A stretch of DNA of 37,344 bases, from NCBI GenBank assembly GCA_021772935.1, contig JAJFLA010000022.1, positions 1-37,344 of the forward strand, read 5' to 3'. The stretch is from Gammaproteobacteria bacterium (GTDB lineage: Bacteria; Pseudomonadota; Gammaproteobacteria; Xanthomonadales; SZUA-36). Of this stretch, positions 19,094 to 28,341 are shown one piece after another (the stretch's first letter is position 1; each line of letters opens with the position of its first letter). A program made the translations under genes and the position numbers. The notes below the pieces were generated by a model, which worked only from the letters and a program-made list of their open reading frames with translations, was not told where the DNA came from and searched no databases.

Positions 19094-19151
19094 TAAATAA
19101 ACCTCTTTAAATACCTGTCCATAACAGTTGCATCAACCGAGGCAACAGCTT

Positions 19152-19156
19152 ACTCA
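19152..19156. repeat. Left target-site duplication of the Tn7-like element
   Basis: ACTCA stands directly outside the left inverted repeat and is repeated directly outside the right one (24946-24950). Five bases is the duplication length made by Tn7-family transposition. Confidence 0.8.
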
Positions 19157-19303
19157 TGTGGTCGAGTAATAAAGTTTCATACTAGAATCCCCTGAAGGCT
19201 AGGTTTTTCGGTCATGAAAGCTGGTGGCTGAGAAATACAGTATCATACTGAATGAGCATTACTAATGAAAAATCACGATATAATTAGGAATAGAGTTTCA
19301 CAC
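19157..19303 (+). repeat. Left transposon end with three TnsB-like sites
   Basis: Site 1 is GAGTAATAAAGTTTCATAC at 19164-19182. Site 2 is GAGAAATACAGTATCATAC at 19230-19248 (3 differences). Site 3 is TAGGAATAGAGTTTCACAC at 19285-19303 (4 differences). All point the same way. Three dispersed sites within about 150 bp is the known layout of the Tn7 left end. Confidence 0.75.
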
Positions 19304-19410
19304 CGACCCTCAACTGCCAGGTATTCACCATGTCCTAGTCTTGGCTTGGTTTACCCCGTTTCTGCGTACACTTCGGAGTTGTTATGTGACTTCAGAAATT
19401 GTCAAACTAT

Positions 19411-19443
19411 GTGCGCCGCCCACTCTGCTGGGCGGCACTTTTT
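19411..19443 (+). terminator. Intrinsic terminator pointing into the element
   Basis: GCCGCCCA at 19415-19422 pairs with TGGGCGGC at 19429-19436 around CTCTGC, followed by ACTTTTT. The U run lies on the right, so it would stop rightward transcription coming from the left end, antisense to the protease. It lies 31 nt past the protease stop and may also trim that leftward transcript. I see no gene in 19304-19473. Confidence 0.6.
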
Positions 19444-19473
19444 ACCAGAAACCAATTCACACTTAACTCACTG

Positions 19474-22391
19474 TTAATCAGGTATAAACATGATATCCAC
19501 CTGTCCAAGCATATCTTGCAAGTGAGTGTTCGTGGGCATCATAAGAGGATTATAGGTGAATAAAACAGTTGTGCCGAGAATCGTGATGTCCCCGAATGTC
19601 TGCGGAAAATAATTCAACGGACTAAATTGCTTATGTGCCCCTCCAAAATTAGTAAAGTAAACTGAAACCGTGTATGTTTCACCAGCCACCACTTGTATTG
19701 GAGGCACTGAAACGTAAGCCCAATTGTTATTGGAAGCAACAGGTATTTGTCTCAATAATTGACCTGTTGTATTGTTAAATAGAGTAATATTATAGGTACC
19801 GTTAAAATAACCTCCTAGCTGCGTAACAGACCCATTGACTAGTGGTGAAAAATGGTAGCCTGTTGCGAAGGTTAACCACCATTGATTTATAAGGGTCATA
19901 GCGCCAGCGTTACTTCCCCAGGGCGTTTGAGCGCCACCACCACCGCCACACGAGCCATTCATGGGGTCCGATACTGGCGAACTTGTGAGTGGGTATTCGG
20001 CACCGTCAGAAAGCCCATCGCAATCAGAATCCATCGTCAAGCGATCCGTGCCCAATATATGCTCCATGCCATCAATGACGCCATCTGAGTCTGAATCCAG
20101 GTTGGGGTATGCATAGCCAAGTTTTTTCAGATTGTTGGTATAACTGATGGATTGCATAAGGGTTATTTTGGATTCTGGGAATATTGCATGATCATCTCTC
20201 GAAGGGTGGTAGGCACGATAGACTTTTACTGCACCGGCCGGTATGCAAGATGGCTCTGGCGAGCACACTGTATAGATATATCCTTCTATCCCATCCATCT
20301 CATATCCTTCTGACCTGAAACTTGAGCTTCCTGAGATTTCAGTATCGAGTGCCAGTAACCAATCGGCATTGTTCGGACTTGGGTTTCCATTCTTAGGCCC
20401 AACAAATCGAAGGCGATAAAGCGGAGTTACTGGTCCTCCGTTTGCAGGCTGTCGATGGGTTGTCAGAATAAACAGGTCTGCTCGTGGGGCAGCTGGTGTT
20501 GGGTTTAATGGTGACTCTGGAAAAGTGTATCCATTAACCACAGCTTCAGAAGAATATGGTGTGTAGCCCCAAACCATATTCAAATTGTACGCCATTGCAA
20601 CTTGGGGCTTTGTTGTATGTACAATATCGTCAGCAACACTACTTTCCATTGAAAAAAGTGGGGTAACTCGATTCAAGACTTGAACCCCAGCGGATTTACC
20701 AAGCATTTCTTTCACGGCAACGTCGGCTCTTGGTGTACCCCACCCCAGTGTATTGCTATAGCTTGATTGGCCGGTTGAGTTCTTCATGACCTCTATGACC
20801 TCATTGACAGTCGCTAAAGGATTGGTTGATCTGACCAATCCTGCGACACCAGAAATAAAAGGTGCGGACATCGATGTACCCGTACAGTATCCGTAGTCAT
20901 CTTCTACACCGTCACTCAGGTCATCACAGCCCACATGAGGAACATATTTCTTGCCCTTATACATAGTGGAATAGACATCCCTTGCGGGCGCAGAAAACGT
21001 TGGGCCATTGGTTGAGTTGGTCCCAAAACTTGAACCGTGTTCTGGTCCCCATGCTGTATCTTCTGTCCAAAACAATGCCCCATTGATTCCATTTCTAGTC
21101 CCAGAAACTCCGATGACGTGGGGATCTGCTGCAGGAAAATGCAATTCATCATCAGAGTAGTTACCCGCAGAAGCTACCCAAAAAACGTCCCTATCTTGAG
21201 CATACTGAATTAACAAGCATCGAGGATCACTTAAATTTGAAGCGCAAAATCCACTGTTGTTATCAGCATCAGGAGCCTTTACTCCAAGTATTTCAGGCTC
21301 GCCACCGCTCATATTCAAAATTTGAACACCTGTATCAATTTGAAACCCCACACCGGTATAAAAGCTCGCAAAGCTGTTCCAGGCCTTGGACTCAATTGGA
21401 CTGATCTCATCTGGATGAAACAAAGGAGGGTTGGCGTTGATACAGGTAACTTTTGGATAAATAAATTGAGACATCGATATCGCACAATGTCTGCAAACTC
21501 CGCTGACATTGGTACCGTTAGTTGCGTTCGCGGCTATAATCCCTGTCACATGTGTGCCATGACCAGCAATATCTCGTTCAACAGTGCCATTGTTATTGGT
21601 ATCACAGCCTGAGTTGTCACCAGGAACGATTGGCAGATGATATTCATCGACACTCCCCATAACGACGCTCGAAAAATAAGGATTCGCGTACGAAGGGTTA
21701 GATACTGCCGCAGCGTTAGAACCTATACTAAACGAGAGCGCGGGGTGAAAATTTCCACCTTTCCAAGTACTGCCGGAATAATCAACGAAGTCGATATGGT
21801 TTGGATTCAGCCCTTGGTCGTTAACACCGATATAGGCATGCCCATGCTGAAATCCTGACGTTCCATTTATTCCGTGCGCTGCACCCGCTCTTACTGCATT
21901 AAACCCCCAATATCTGTCTTCTTGCACTAGCTCCCCAGCCCTGCTGTCCAGATGATTCGATAGATTATAGCTCGAGTCATCCACACCAAAATAGGCAACA
22001 TCGGTATCTGTTTTTAGCTCTTCAAAATTTCTTGTAAATTCACACCATCAGGATAGCTTATGATCAAATACCGTCCGAGTTTAGAGCGAGCGTCCTCTTC
22101 AATGTTATTATTTTTCTTACCTTTGGTTAAAGGTAAGAGAGTCGAAACAGAAACTGGTAAGTGCTTCTTAAGAGTACCGAGTGGCATACCCAAAATATCT
22201 TTTGCAATTATCTTTTCTATAGTCTTTTGAGTCTTTTTTGCGCTTGCGTCATCTTCCAGGAGGACATAAAAGCTATTTCGCCATAATTTTGGGTCATTTG
22301 ATGGTTGTTTGAATTTTTGCTGTTGGGCCGCCAAAACTGTTGAGAATAAAACAGAAACGACCAGAAAGGTAATAATATTCATTATTTTCAT
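19474..22391 (-). CDS. Secreted subtilisin-family (S8) protease, split by a frameshift
   Basis: Two frames make one preproprotease. The 5' part (22391 to 22014) encodes a signal peptide (ITFLVVSVLFSTVLAAQ) and a propeptide ending GRYLIISYPDGVNLQEIL. The 3' part has no start of its own; read upstream it begins EELKTDTDVAYFGVDD, the usual propeptide continuation. Adding one T to the run at 22024-22027 joins them. Catalytic residues, numbered from the codon at 21984, are Asp56 (GVNDQG), His142 (GHGTHVTG), Asn275 (SAGN) and Ser371 (GTSMSAP). Then come calcium-binding thrombospondin-type repeats (DSDSDGVIDG, DSDCDGLSDG), a poly-Gly linker and a C-terminal beta domain resembling DUF4082. It follows the 442-residue exported protein gene by 4 nt. 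Confidence 0.85.
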
Positions 22392-22395
22392 TGGT

Positions 22396-23724
22396 TTACT
22401 CCTTCATTGTGGACAGTTCAAATGCATTGCCATAATTGGCTTGAATTAATTGGTCGTTATCATTGGTGAGTTGGCCATTCTTGAATTCTTGAAGTACAAC
22501 TCCAATAACTGGGTTTCCGGTATATGCTCTGGAATTGCTGGTAATTGAGTGACCGAACTGGCTACCCAAGTAGACCTCAAACTGCCCACTTTCGGGGATT
22601 ATCGGGAACTCCGGTGATGGAAAAAAGGAAACATGTTCTTCCGATAGTATGTTTGAAGTAACAGTTGTATTGTGGTTGGAGACCGCGTTATTGAACGATA
22701 GAATACGCATGCTAGGTAAATTTGAATCTTGATATGGAGCCTCACATTTTGATAGCACCGGCGTGATACAGATAGTATTTTGCCGCTGACCAAATCCGGT
22801 TCGATCGTAAACAAATAAGCCTATGAAAGTTATACCTTGATCGAAATTATTTTCGTCAAAATAAAACTTCTGTAACGGAAAGGTTAAAATAACTTCTGTA
22901 CTACCTCCAATGTTTGGCTCGATAGAGAACTCACCACTAAGCCTACGTGACAACAAGGTCGCAGCTACCGCGTCTACAGGCCGCTCCCAGGTATCTTCAA
23001 TGCACTCTCCGTTGATGCAAAGAACACTGATTGTTGCATTTGCCTCAGTGCCTGCATCGTGTGCCGAGGTCAAATTGGGTAAAAGCTCGCCTGGGGCAGT
23101 ATGCTGTTGAATATCACTAAATGCTGATAAGGCCGTGGCCACGAATGAATACATGGTTCCATGTCCAACGTTGATTAACGAAGCGGACCCCCTCACACCA
23201 CCCACTGGCGGCCCCAGACCAAAGGAAGGGTCATCCAGCCACTGTCCATTTTCAGCCCACAGTGCATTGAGCGCCTCACAGTCGGGTTCCTCGATCAACC
23301 TTAAGATGTCCAGATCGATGATGGTTCCCATTTCGATAACTTCCAGATAACCAGAGGTTGCTGGTACAACGACCGAGCCGGAGCCATCATTGAGGTCTGG
23401 AGAAATGCAACTGGTATCTGGCAGGCTCAGGTGCGTTTCGCCATTAACCTGCCCTAATCCAGCCACCCAACTGCCGTTATCTTCAAGATACAAATTAAAT
23501 GAAAGCACAGCTTCGCCCTGACGGTCTCGAAAGTGTACTTTTAGCGCCTTCGAACCGGAACTTTGTGAGGAAATCGTGATGGCAGTCGTATTACCACCTA
23601 ATGTGCCAAAGTATGGAAAAATCAGTACCTGACCTCGTTTATCCGAGCTCAACATCACCGCCGATATCGAGCTGGATACCATTATGGCCAGGCTGGCTAA
23701 AACTACAGTTCTCGTTAAGTTCAT
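22396..23724 (-). CDS. Large exported protein of unknown function
   Basis: 442 residues with a signal peptide (NLTRTVVLASLAIMVSSSISA). The rest is beta-rich with few charged runs; it begins RGQVLIFPYFGTLGGNTTAI followed by KALKVHFRDRQGEAVLSFNL, a pattern I associate with uncharacterised surface or exported gammaproteobacterial proteins. Eight or so cysteines in the mature part occur in close pairs (for example CINGEC), suggesting disulfides. It is the first gene of the transposon cargo, 4 nt before the protease gene, so it may be a substrate, partner or surface anchor of the protease; that is inference. Confidence 0.75.
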   Translation of the reverse strand: MNLTRTVVLASLAIMVSSSISAVMLSSDKRGQVLIFPYFGTLGGNTTAITISSQSSGSKALKVHFRDRQGEAVLSFNLYLEDNGSWVAGLGQVNGETHLSLPDTSCISPDLNDGSGSVVVPATSGYLEVIEMGTIIDLDILRLIEEPDCEALNALWAENGQWLDDPSFGLGPPVGGVRGSASLINVGHGTMYSFVATALSAFSDIQQHTAPGELLPNLTSAHDAGTEANATISVLCINGECIEDTWERPVDAVAATLLSRRLSGEFSIEPNIGGSTEVILTFPLQKFYFDENNFDQGITFIGLFVYDRTGFGQRQNTICITPVLSKCEAPYQDSNLPSMRILSFNNAVSNHNTTVTSNILSEEHVSFFPSPEFPIIPESGQFEVYLGSQFGHSITSNSRAYTGNPVIGVVLQEFKNGQLTNDNDQLIQANYGNAFELSTMKE

Positions 23725-24919
23725 GGTTAATATTCCTTAGAAAGTCACGGTGTTTGCGATATAACTAGAACTAACATTGTGATGCTTACAGCAGTACTTT
23801 CTCACCTTAATAAATACCTCCGGCAAAATTGGGGGCGCGAATTTGTGAGCCGCTGAAAACGGCTTGTGATTGGGAAGTACGAGCAACGAGCTTGAGAATA
23901 CAAACGGATGTGATACTGCAACTGGGAGAATTGCAGTAGTTGGAGCATAAGAAAGAACCAAAATCTGTAGAATCAAAAAGCATCACAAGTCCTCTATTCA
24001 AGCCGGTGTCTGAGGTACACCAGAACATCCACCGTTTACCAACGGTCCATCTTGAAAAACTCATTTCCCTTCTGTTCAACAGAAGTGCGACACTTTTTAT
24101 GCTTTGATAATTTTTTGAGCGTTCTGGGGACGCCTGTAATTTTGAAACTATTGTTACTCCGATTTCTTTTATTTGTCAATGGCATAACTATATAATTATA
24201 TTAATAAACTACGAGTTACAAGCACTATAGTGGTGCACGTAATCACTGAAGCTCTATCTTTTGAAAGGAGTTTTCCTGGAATCTAGTTTAGGTGAGAAGA
24301 TTATTTACTTGAACCCACGCAATAAAGTTGAAACTTGCATATTTAGGAAGATCAAACTACTAATCACTATAGTGCTGAACATCAGCACCGAAAATTGGTG
24401 GATTTATTTTGGTTTTTTTTGATTGATCTCTTTTTTTGGCCTTTCCTGGCGCAGTCACACTAATTCGCGCTTCGGCACAGCGCCTAATTTCAACATTCAC
24501 TTCCACATGCTGTTTCTGGATGGTGCTTACATTGACAGTAAGCACAGAACTTCACGGTTTGCTGGCGAACAGAAAATATAGCGGGAATGGTGATGGAATC
24601 ACCGTAACCGTTATCAATTTCCAGGAGGTATTACCATCTATGAGTGCGGGAGAAACAGTCCGGTTCGTATTCTCTGTTGTACATTCGCGCTGCCTTTTGT
24701 AATTCACACAGCCGATCGTAAATTTGAGTGTTGCGCTGATCGTAGATCGTGAGACCTATAGTCACAATCATACCAAGTAGAGTTAGAGCAAATGTATTTG
24801 TCGGATTGAGATCTTCAACTGTCGGCCACATCAAATGATTGCAAACTGAGCGGGGAAAACTTAGTTATGACCTATGGGAACCTAAAGCGGACGGTATCAG
24901 TATGAAACTATATTACTTG
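23725..24919. other. Gene-poor right arm of the element, AT-rich
   Basis: About 1.2 kb with no convincing complete gene. It holds the promoter region of the cargo operon, AT-rich stretches around 24160-24210, two copies of the palindrome CACTATAGTG (24223-24232 and 24365-24374, each extended to AGCACTATAGTG or its inverse), and scattered short frames. In autonomous Tn7 elements the tns genes would start here; nothing recognisable as tnsA is present. Confidence 0.5.
24631..24831 (-). pseudogene. Short frame with a membrane segment, possible gene fragment
   Basis: From the ATG at 24831, 66 codons include NPTNTFALTLLGMIVTIGLT, a good membrane helix, followed by IYDQRNTQIYDRLCELQKAA, which looks like genuine protein. 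It has no clear Shine-Dalgarno and ends abruptly in a non-natural tail. I do not recognise the family. It may be a scrap of former transposon cargo. Confidence 0.3.
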
Positions 24920-24945
24920 GTATGAAACTTTATTACTCTCCCACA
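24900..24945 (-). repeat. Right transposon end with two adjacent TnsB-like sites
   Basis: On the minus strand, read inward from 24945: TGTGGGA, then GAGTAATAAAGTTTCATAC (24938-24920, identical to left site 1), then AAGTAATATAGTTTCATAC (24918-24900). The sites repeat every 20 bp. Closely packed sites mark the Tn7 right end; Tn7 itself has four, and I find only two clear ones. Confidence 0.75.
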
Positions 24946-24950
24946 ACTCA
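24946..24950. repeat. Right target-site duplication
   Basis: ACTCA, identical to 19152-19156, lies directly outside the right end and 21-25 nt beyond the glmS stop codon. Confidence 0.8.
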
Positions 24951-24970
24951 AACTGATGGTTTACCGCCAG

Positions 24971-26803
24971 TCATTCCACAGTCACGGACTTGGCAAGGTT
25001 ACGGGGTTGGTCGACATCCGTTCCACGCTGTACAGCCACGTGATAGGCCAATAATTGCAGCGGGATTGTCATCACAACCGGAGCCAATAGTGGCCCACCC
25101 GTATCCAGACCGATAACCCGACCATGCCGCTGCTGAAAACTTGAAAGTACCTCAGAGTCCGCGATCACATATAGCTCTCCGCCTCTCGCATTGACCTCTT
25201 CTATATTGCTGATCAATTTTTCCAACAATGTATTGTTCGGTGCCACTGCAAATACTGGCATCTCAGCATCCACCAGGGCCAACGGACCGTGCTTCAACTC
25301 ACCCGCAGCATAGGCTTCGGCGTGGATGTAGGAGATTTCTTTGAGCTTGAGCGCGCCCTCCATTGCAATCGGATAATGACTGCCTCTGCCCAGGAAAAGC
25401 GCATGGTTTTTGTCCTTGAACGCTGCCGACAGTGCTTCAAACTCACCATCAAGTCTGAGTGCTTCATTTAATAATTCTGGTAGATGATTTAAATCACCCA
25501 CATATTTGGCGTAAATAGCTTCATCAAGACCATTCAGGCGGGCCAGTTCCAGCATCAGCAGTTGTAATGCAACCAGCTGAGTAGTAAATGCCTTGGTTGA
25601 TGCTACACCGATCTCGGGACCCGCCCGGGTCATCAACACCAACTCGGCCTCACGCACTATAGAACTCTCTGCAACATTACAAATCGCCAGTGTGGTTATA
25701 TAGCCAGCTTGTTTTGCATGTTTCAAAGCAGCTAGCGTATCTGCCGTTTCACCAGATTGTGATATGGCGACAAACAAGGTGTTTTCCGGTACAACCGGCC
25801 TGCGGTAGCGGTACTCACTAGCGATTTCAGCCTGGCATGGAATGCCAGCTAATTGCTCGATTTGGTACCTGGCAACCAGGCCCGCATGGTAACTGGTGCC
25901 GCAAGCTACGATGTGAATTTGCCTGACCTGTTTCAGCAGATCATCCGCACCGACACCAAAAATATTCGGCAATACCGTGTTGGCGCTGAGTCGTCCCTCA
26001 AGGGTTTCAGCCACCGCTTGCGGTTGCTCGAATATCTCTTTCAGCATGTAGTGTGGATAGTCCCCTCGTTGTACTGCATCGGCCCTGGTGTCAACCTGCT
26101 TGACCGGCCTTCGTACCGGTTGATCGTTCATATCAACAACCGCGTAGCTTTGTGCATCCAGCCTGACCACGTCACCTTCCTGCAAAAAGACAAACCGATC
26201 AGTCTCGCCCAATAGTGGATAAATATCAGATGCCAGGAAATGTTCCCCATTGCCAACACCCAGAACCAAAGGGCTGCCTTTACGCGCACCAACAACGACA
26301 CCAGCCTCAGCGGCACTGACCACGGCAATGGCAAATGCACCACGCAAACGCTCAACGGCTTGACGCACAGCAGCGAACAAATCCAACCCGGACTCCATCA
26401 ACCAGGCGATCAAATGAACCATAACTTCGGTATCTGTATCAGAGCTGAAGCAGCTGCCAGACTGCTCAAGCTCCTGTCGCAATTCTTCGTGATTTTCGAT
26501 AATGCCGTTGTGAACTAACGCAAGTTGGTCACTCGATGTGTGCGGATGAGCATTTTCTGTGTTGGGTGCACCATGGGTGGCCCAGCGCGTATGAGAGATA
26601 CCACAGTGGCCATCAATGGGTGAAGATTGCAGCAAGGCTTCCAGGTCTTTAACCTTGCCCGCTGTGCGCCGTCGTGCCAGGCAACCATCCTGTTGCAATG
26701 CGATACCGGCTGAATCGTACCCTCGATATTCAAGCGTATGCAACCCTGCAATCAGGATGTCCCGGATGTTTCGCCCAGCACAGGCAGCAACAATTCCACA
26801 CAT
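24971..26803 (-). CDS. glmS: Glutamine--fructose-6-phosphate aminotransferase (isomerizing)
   Basis: 610 residues. Cys2 of MCGIVAAC is the glutaminase nucleophile; HTRWATHG, the two SIS domains (CGTSYHAG, SQSGETADT; LGRGSHYPIA) and the C-terminal NLAKSVTVE are all present. It makes glucosamine-6-phosphate for cell wall and lipopolysaccharide synthesis. AGGAAGGTG precedes the ATG, 16 nt after glmU. The conserved 3' end is the recognition site of TnsD in Tn7-type elements, and such an element sits immediately downstream. Any native terminator has been displaced by the insertion. Confidence 0.98.
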   Translation of the reverse strand: MCGIVAACAGRNIRDILIAGLHTLEYRGYDSAGIALQQDGCLARRRTAGKVKDLEALLQSSPIDGHCGISHTRWATHGAPNTENAHPHTSSDQLALVHNGIIENHEELRQELEQSGSCFSSDTDTEVMVHLIAWLMESGLDLFAAVRQAVERLRGAFAIAVVSAAEAGVVVGARKGSPLVLGVGNGEHFLASDIYPLLGETDRFVFLQEGDVVRLDAQSYAVVDMNDQPVRRPVKQVDTRADAVQRGDYPHYMLKEIFEQPQAVAETLEGRLSANTVLPNIFGVGADDLLKQVRQIHIVACGTSYHAGLVARYQIEQLAGIPCQAEIASEYRYRRPVVPENTLFVAISQSGETADTLAALKHAKQAGYITTLAICNVAESSIVREAELVLMTRAGPEIGVASTKAFTTQLVALQLLMLELARLNGLDEAIYAKYVGDLNHLPELLNEALRLDGEFEALSAAFKDKNHALFLGRGSHYPIAMEGALKLKEISYIHAEAYAAGELKHGPLALVDAEMPVFAVAPNNTLLEKLISNIEEVNARGGELYVIADSEVLSSFQQRHGRVIGLDTGGPLLAPVVMTIPLQLLAYHVAVQRGTDVDQPRNLAKSVTVE

Positions 26804-26819
26804 GGTTAGTACACCTTCC

Positions 26820-28196
26820 TTAACTGGGTTTTTTGTCTTTTACAGGCCGTTTCCAGCCGCGAATCGTAAGCTGTTTAGCCCGGCTAATGGTCAACTGACC
26901 GGCCGGTGCATCCTTGGTTATAGTGCTGCCCGCACCAATATCGGCACCTTTGCCAACCGTCACCGGTGCAACCAACTGGGTATCGGAGCCAATAAAAACA
27001 TCATCTTCGATAACCGTATGATGTTTATTAACACCATCGTAGTTACAGGTAATAGTGCCAGCACCGATATTGACCCGATCACCAATGCTGCTATCACCCA
27101 GGTAGCTTAAATGGCTGGCCTTACTGTTTTGGCCAAGTGAGACGTTTTTGATCTCTACAAAGTTACCTACTTTGCTACCTTCTGCCAATTCCGTACCGGG
27201 ACGTACGCGGGCAAAGGGACCGATATCACAAGCACCCAGGCTGCGCATTCCTTCAAGCACGCTGTAGGCATGCACGCGGGTGCCAGCAGCCAACTGGCAG
27301 TTTTTCAGCACACAGCCCGGACCGATATGCACGTTGTCACCAAGGCTGACTTCACCCTCCAATATCACGTTGACATCAATAAAAACATCACTGCCCGCCT
27401 CCACCTTGCCACGCACATCGAGTCGCTTCGGGTCAGCCAGCTGAACCCCCGCTCGCATCAGTTCTGTAGACATTTTCATACGATACCGTCGCTCCAGTGC
27501 TGCCAGTTGAATTTGGTCGTTTGCCCCTCCCAGGTCAGCAGGGACCGGCGCAACAACGCCGTTAATCTGTATTCCTTTTTGGTACGCAATGAAAAATACA
27601 TCCGTCAGATAATACTCGTCCTGAGTGTTCTCGCAGCTTATGTCTTCCAAACAGGCCTTAAGTACTGAATACGGCGCCATGATAATACCGGAGTTAACCT
27701 CGGTAATGGCTCTTTGTGTTTCACTGGCATCACGTTCCTCAACAATGCCGGTGACAGCGTCATTTTCATCACGAATGACACGCCCATAACCTTTTGGTTC
27801 GGCGATGTTCATCGTCAACACTTTTAACCCCACTGACGGCAATTCAACCAACTTTTTCAATACACTGGCTTCAAGCAATGGTATATCGCCATACAGCACA
27901 AGCACATGGGCGTTATCAGGAACACCCGGCATAGCCTGCATCACTGCGTGACCTGTGCCCTTCTGCTCCACCTGTGCTGCCCAGGTGACGTCATAGGAAC
28001 TACAAACCTGCAGCGCTTCGTGTGCAGCCGGGTTAAAAACCAGGTGAATACCGGCCGGGTGCAGTTGCGTGGCGGTATCGAGTACGTGAATAATCATCGC
28101 TCGTCCAGCGACTGTTTGTAATACTTTCGGCAACCGTGACTTCATGCGGGTCCCTGCACCGGCAGCAAGTATTATGATATGAAGGGGTTTAGGCAT
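26820..28196 (-). CDS. glmU: Bifunctional N-acetylglucosamine-1-phosphate uridyltransferase / glucosamine-1-phosphate acetyltransferase
   Basis: 458 residues. The N-terminal nucleotidyltransferase has LAAGAGTRMKSRLPKVL; GTGHAVMQA and LYGDIPLL follow. The C-terminal left-handed beta helix has hexapeptide repeats from about residue 250, with VGNFVEIKN and NYDGVNKHHT forming the acetyltransferase active site. It makes UDP-GlcNAc. It is first in a glmU-glmS operon, divergent from the S9 peptidase. Confidence 0.97.
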   Translation of the reverse strand: MPKPLHIIILAAGAGTRMKSRLPKVLQTVAGRAMIIHVLDTATQLHPAGIHLVFNPAAHEALQVCSSYDVTWAAQVEQKGTGHAVMQAMPGVPDNAHVLVLYGDIPLLEASVLKKLVELPSVGLKVLTMNIAEPKGYGRVIRDENDAVTGIVEERDASETQRAITEVNSGIIMAPYSVLKACLEDISCENTQDEYYLTDVFFIAYQKGIQINGVVAPVPADLGGANDQIQLAALERRYRMKMSTELMRAGVQLADPKRLDVRGKVEAGSDVFIDVNVILEGEVSLGDNVHIGPGCVLKNCQLAAGTRVHAYSVLEGMRSLGACDIGPFARVRPGTELAEGSKVGNFVEIKNVSLGQNSKASHLSYLGDSSIGDRVNIGAGTITCNYDGVNKHHTVIEDDVFIGSDTQLVAPVTVGKGADIGAGSTITKDAPAGQLTISRAKQLTIRGWKRPVKDKKPS

Positions 28197-28341
28197 AGTA
28201 TTCAGTCGTTGGTTTGATCAGAGATTATACCGGTAACACCTTGCAGGCTCTATGCAAAGAAGTGGGCGAAAATATGTTTGTTCCGGGGCATTTTCCGGGT
28301 CTCAAGTAAGGCAAATAGTATCCAGACTTTAAGGATTAGCA

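Larger units (their letters stand above)
19157..24945. mobile_element. Tn7-like element without transposition genes, inserted at attTn7 (glmS)
   Basis: The ends at 19157-19182 and 24920-24945 are inverted copies of each other, matching at 24 of 26 bases, and begin 5'-TGTGG. They are flanked by the direct repeat ACTCA. Internal 19-bp sites (consensus AGTAATAAAGTTTCATAC plus a leading G) recur three times at the left end with wide spacing and twice side by side at the right end, as TnsB sites do in Tn7. The right end faces the glmS terminus, with the duplication 21-25 nt past the stop codon, which is where TnsD-directed Tn7 elements insert. No tnsA-E-like gene is present. The cargo is a secreted protease and an exported partner. 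The base composition looks more AT-rich than the flanks. Confidence 0.8.

Noticed and set aside
19265-19477. Rightward 70-codon frame inside the left transposon end
   Set aside because: It overlaps a TnsB-like site and a terminator hairpin, and its translation has no domain-like features.
22020-22035. Programmed -1 frameshift in the subtilase
   Set aside because: The zero-frame codons around the run (GAA ATT TTG) do not form a standard X-XXY-YYZ slippery site and no following stem is evident.
23807-24079. Leftward 90-codon frame upstream of the exported cargo protein
   Set aside because: Starts at TTG without ribosome site and shows no protein-like pattern.
24436-24702. Rightward 88-codon frame in the transposon right arm
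   Set aside because: No Shine-Dalgarno, composition unlike the real proteins nearby, and no recognisable motif.
19157-24945. CRISPR-associated transposon (CAST)
   Set aside because: No Cas gene, CRISPR repeat or tniQ-like gene in the element; insertion is at glmS as in TnsD-directed elements.
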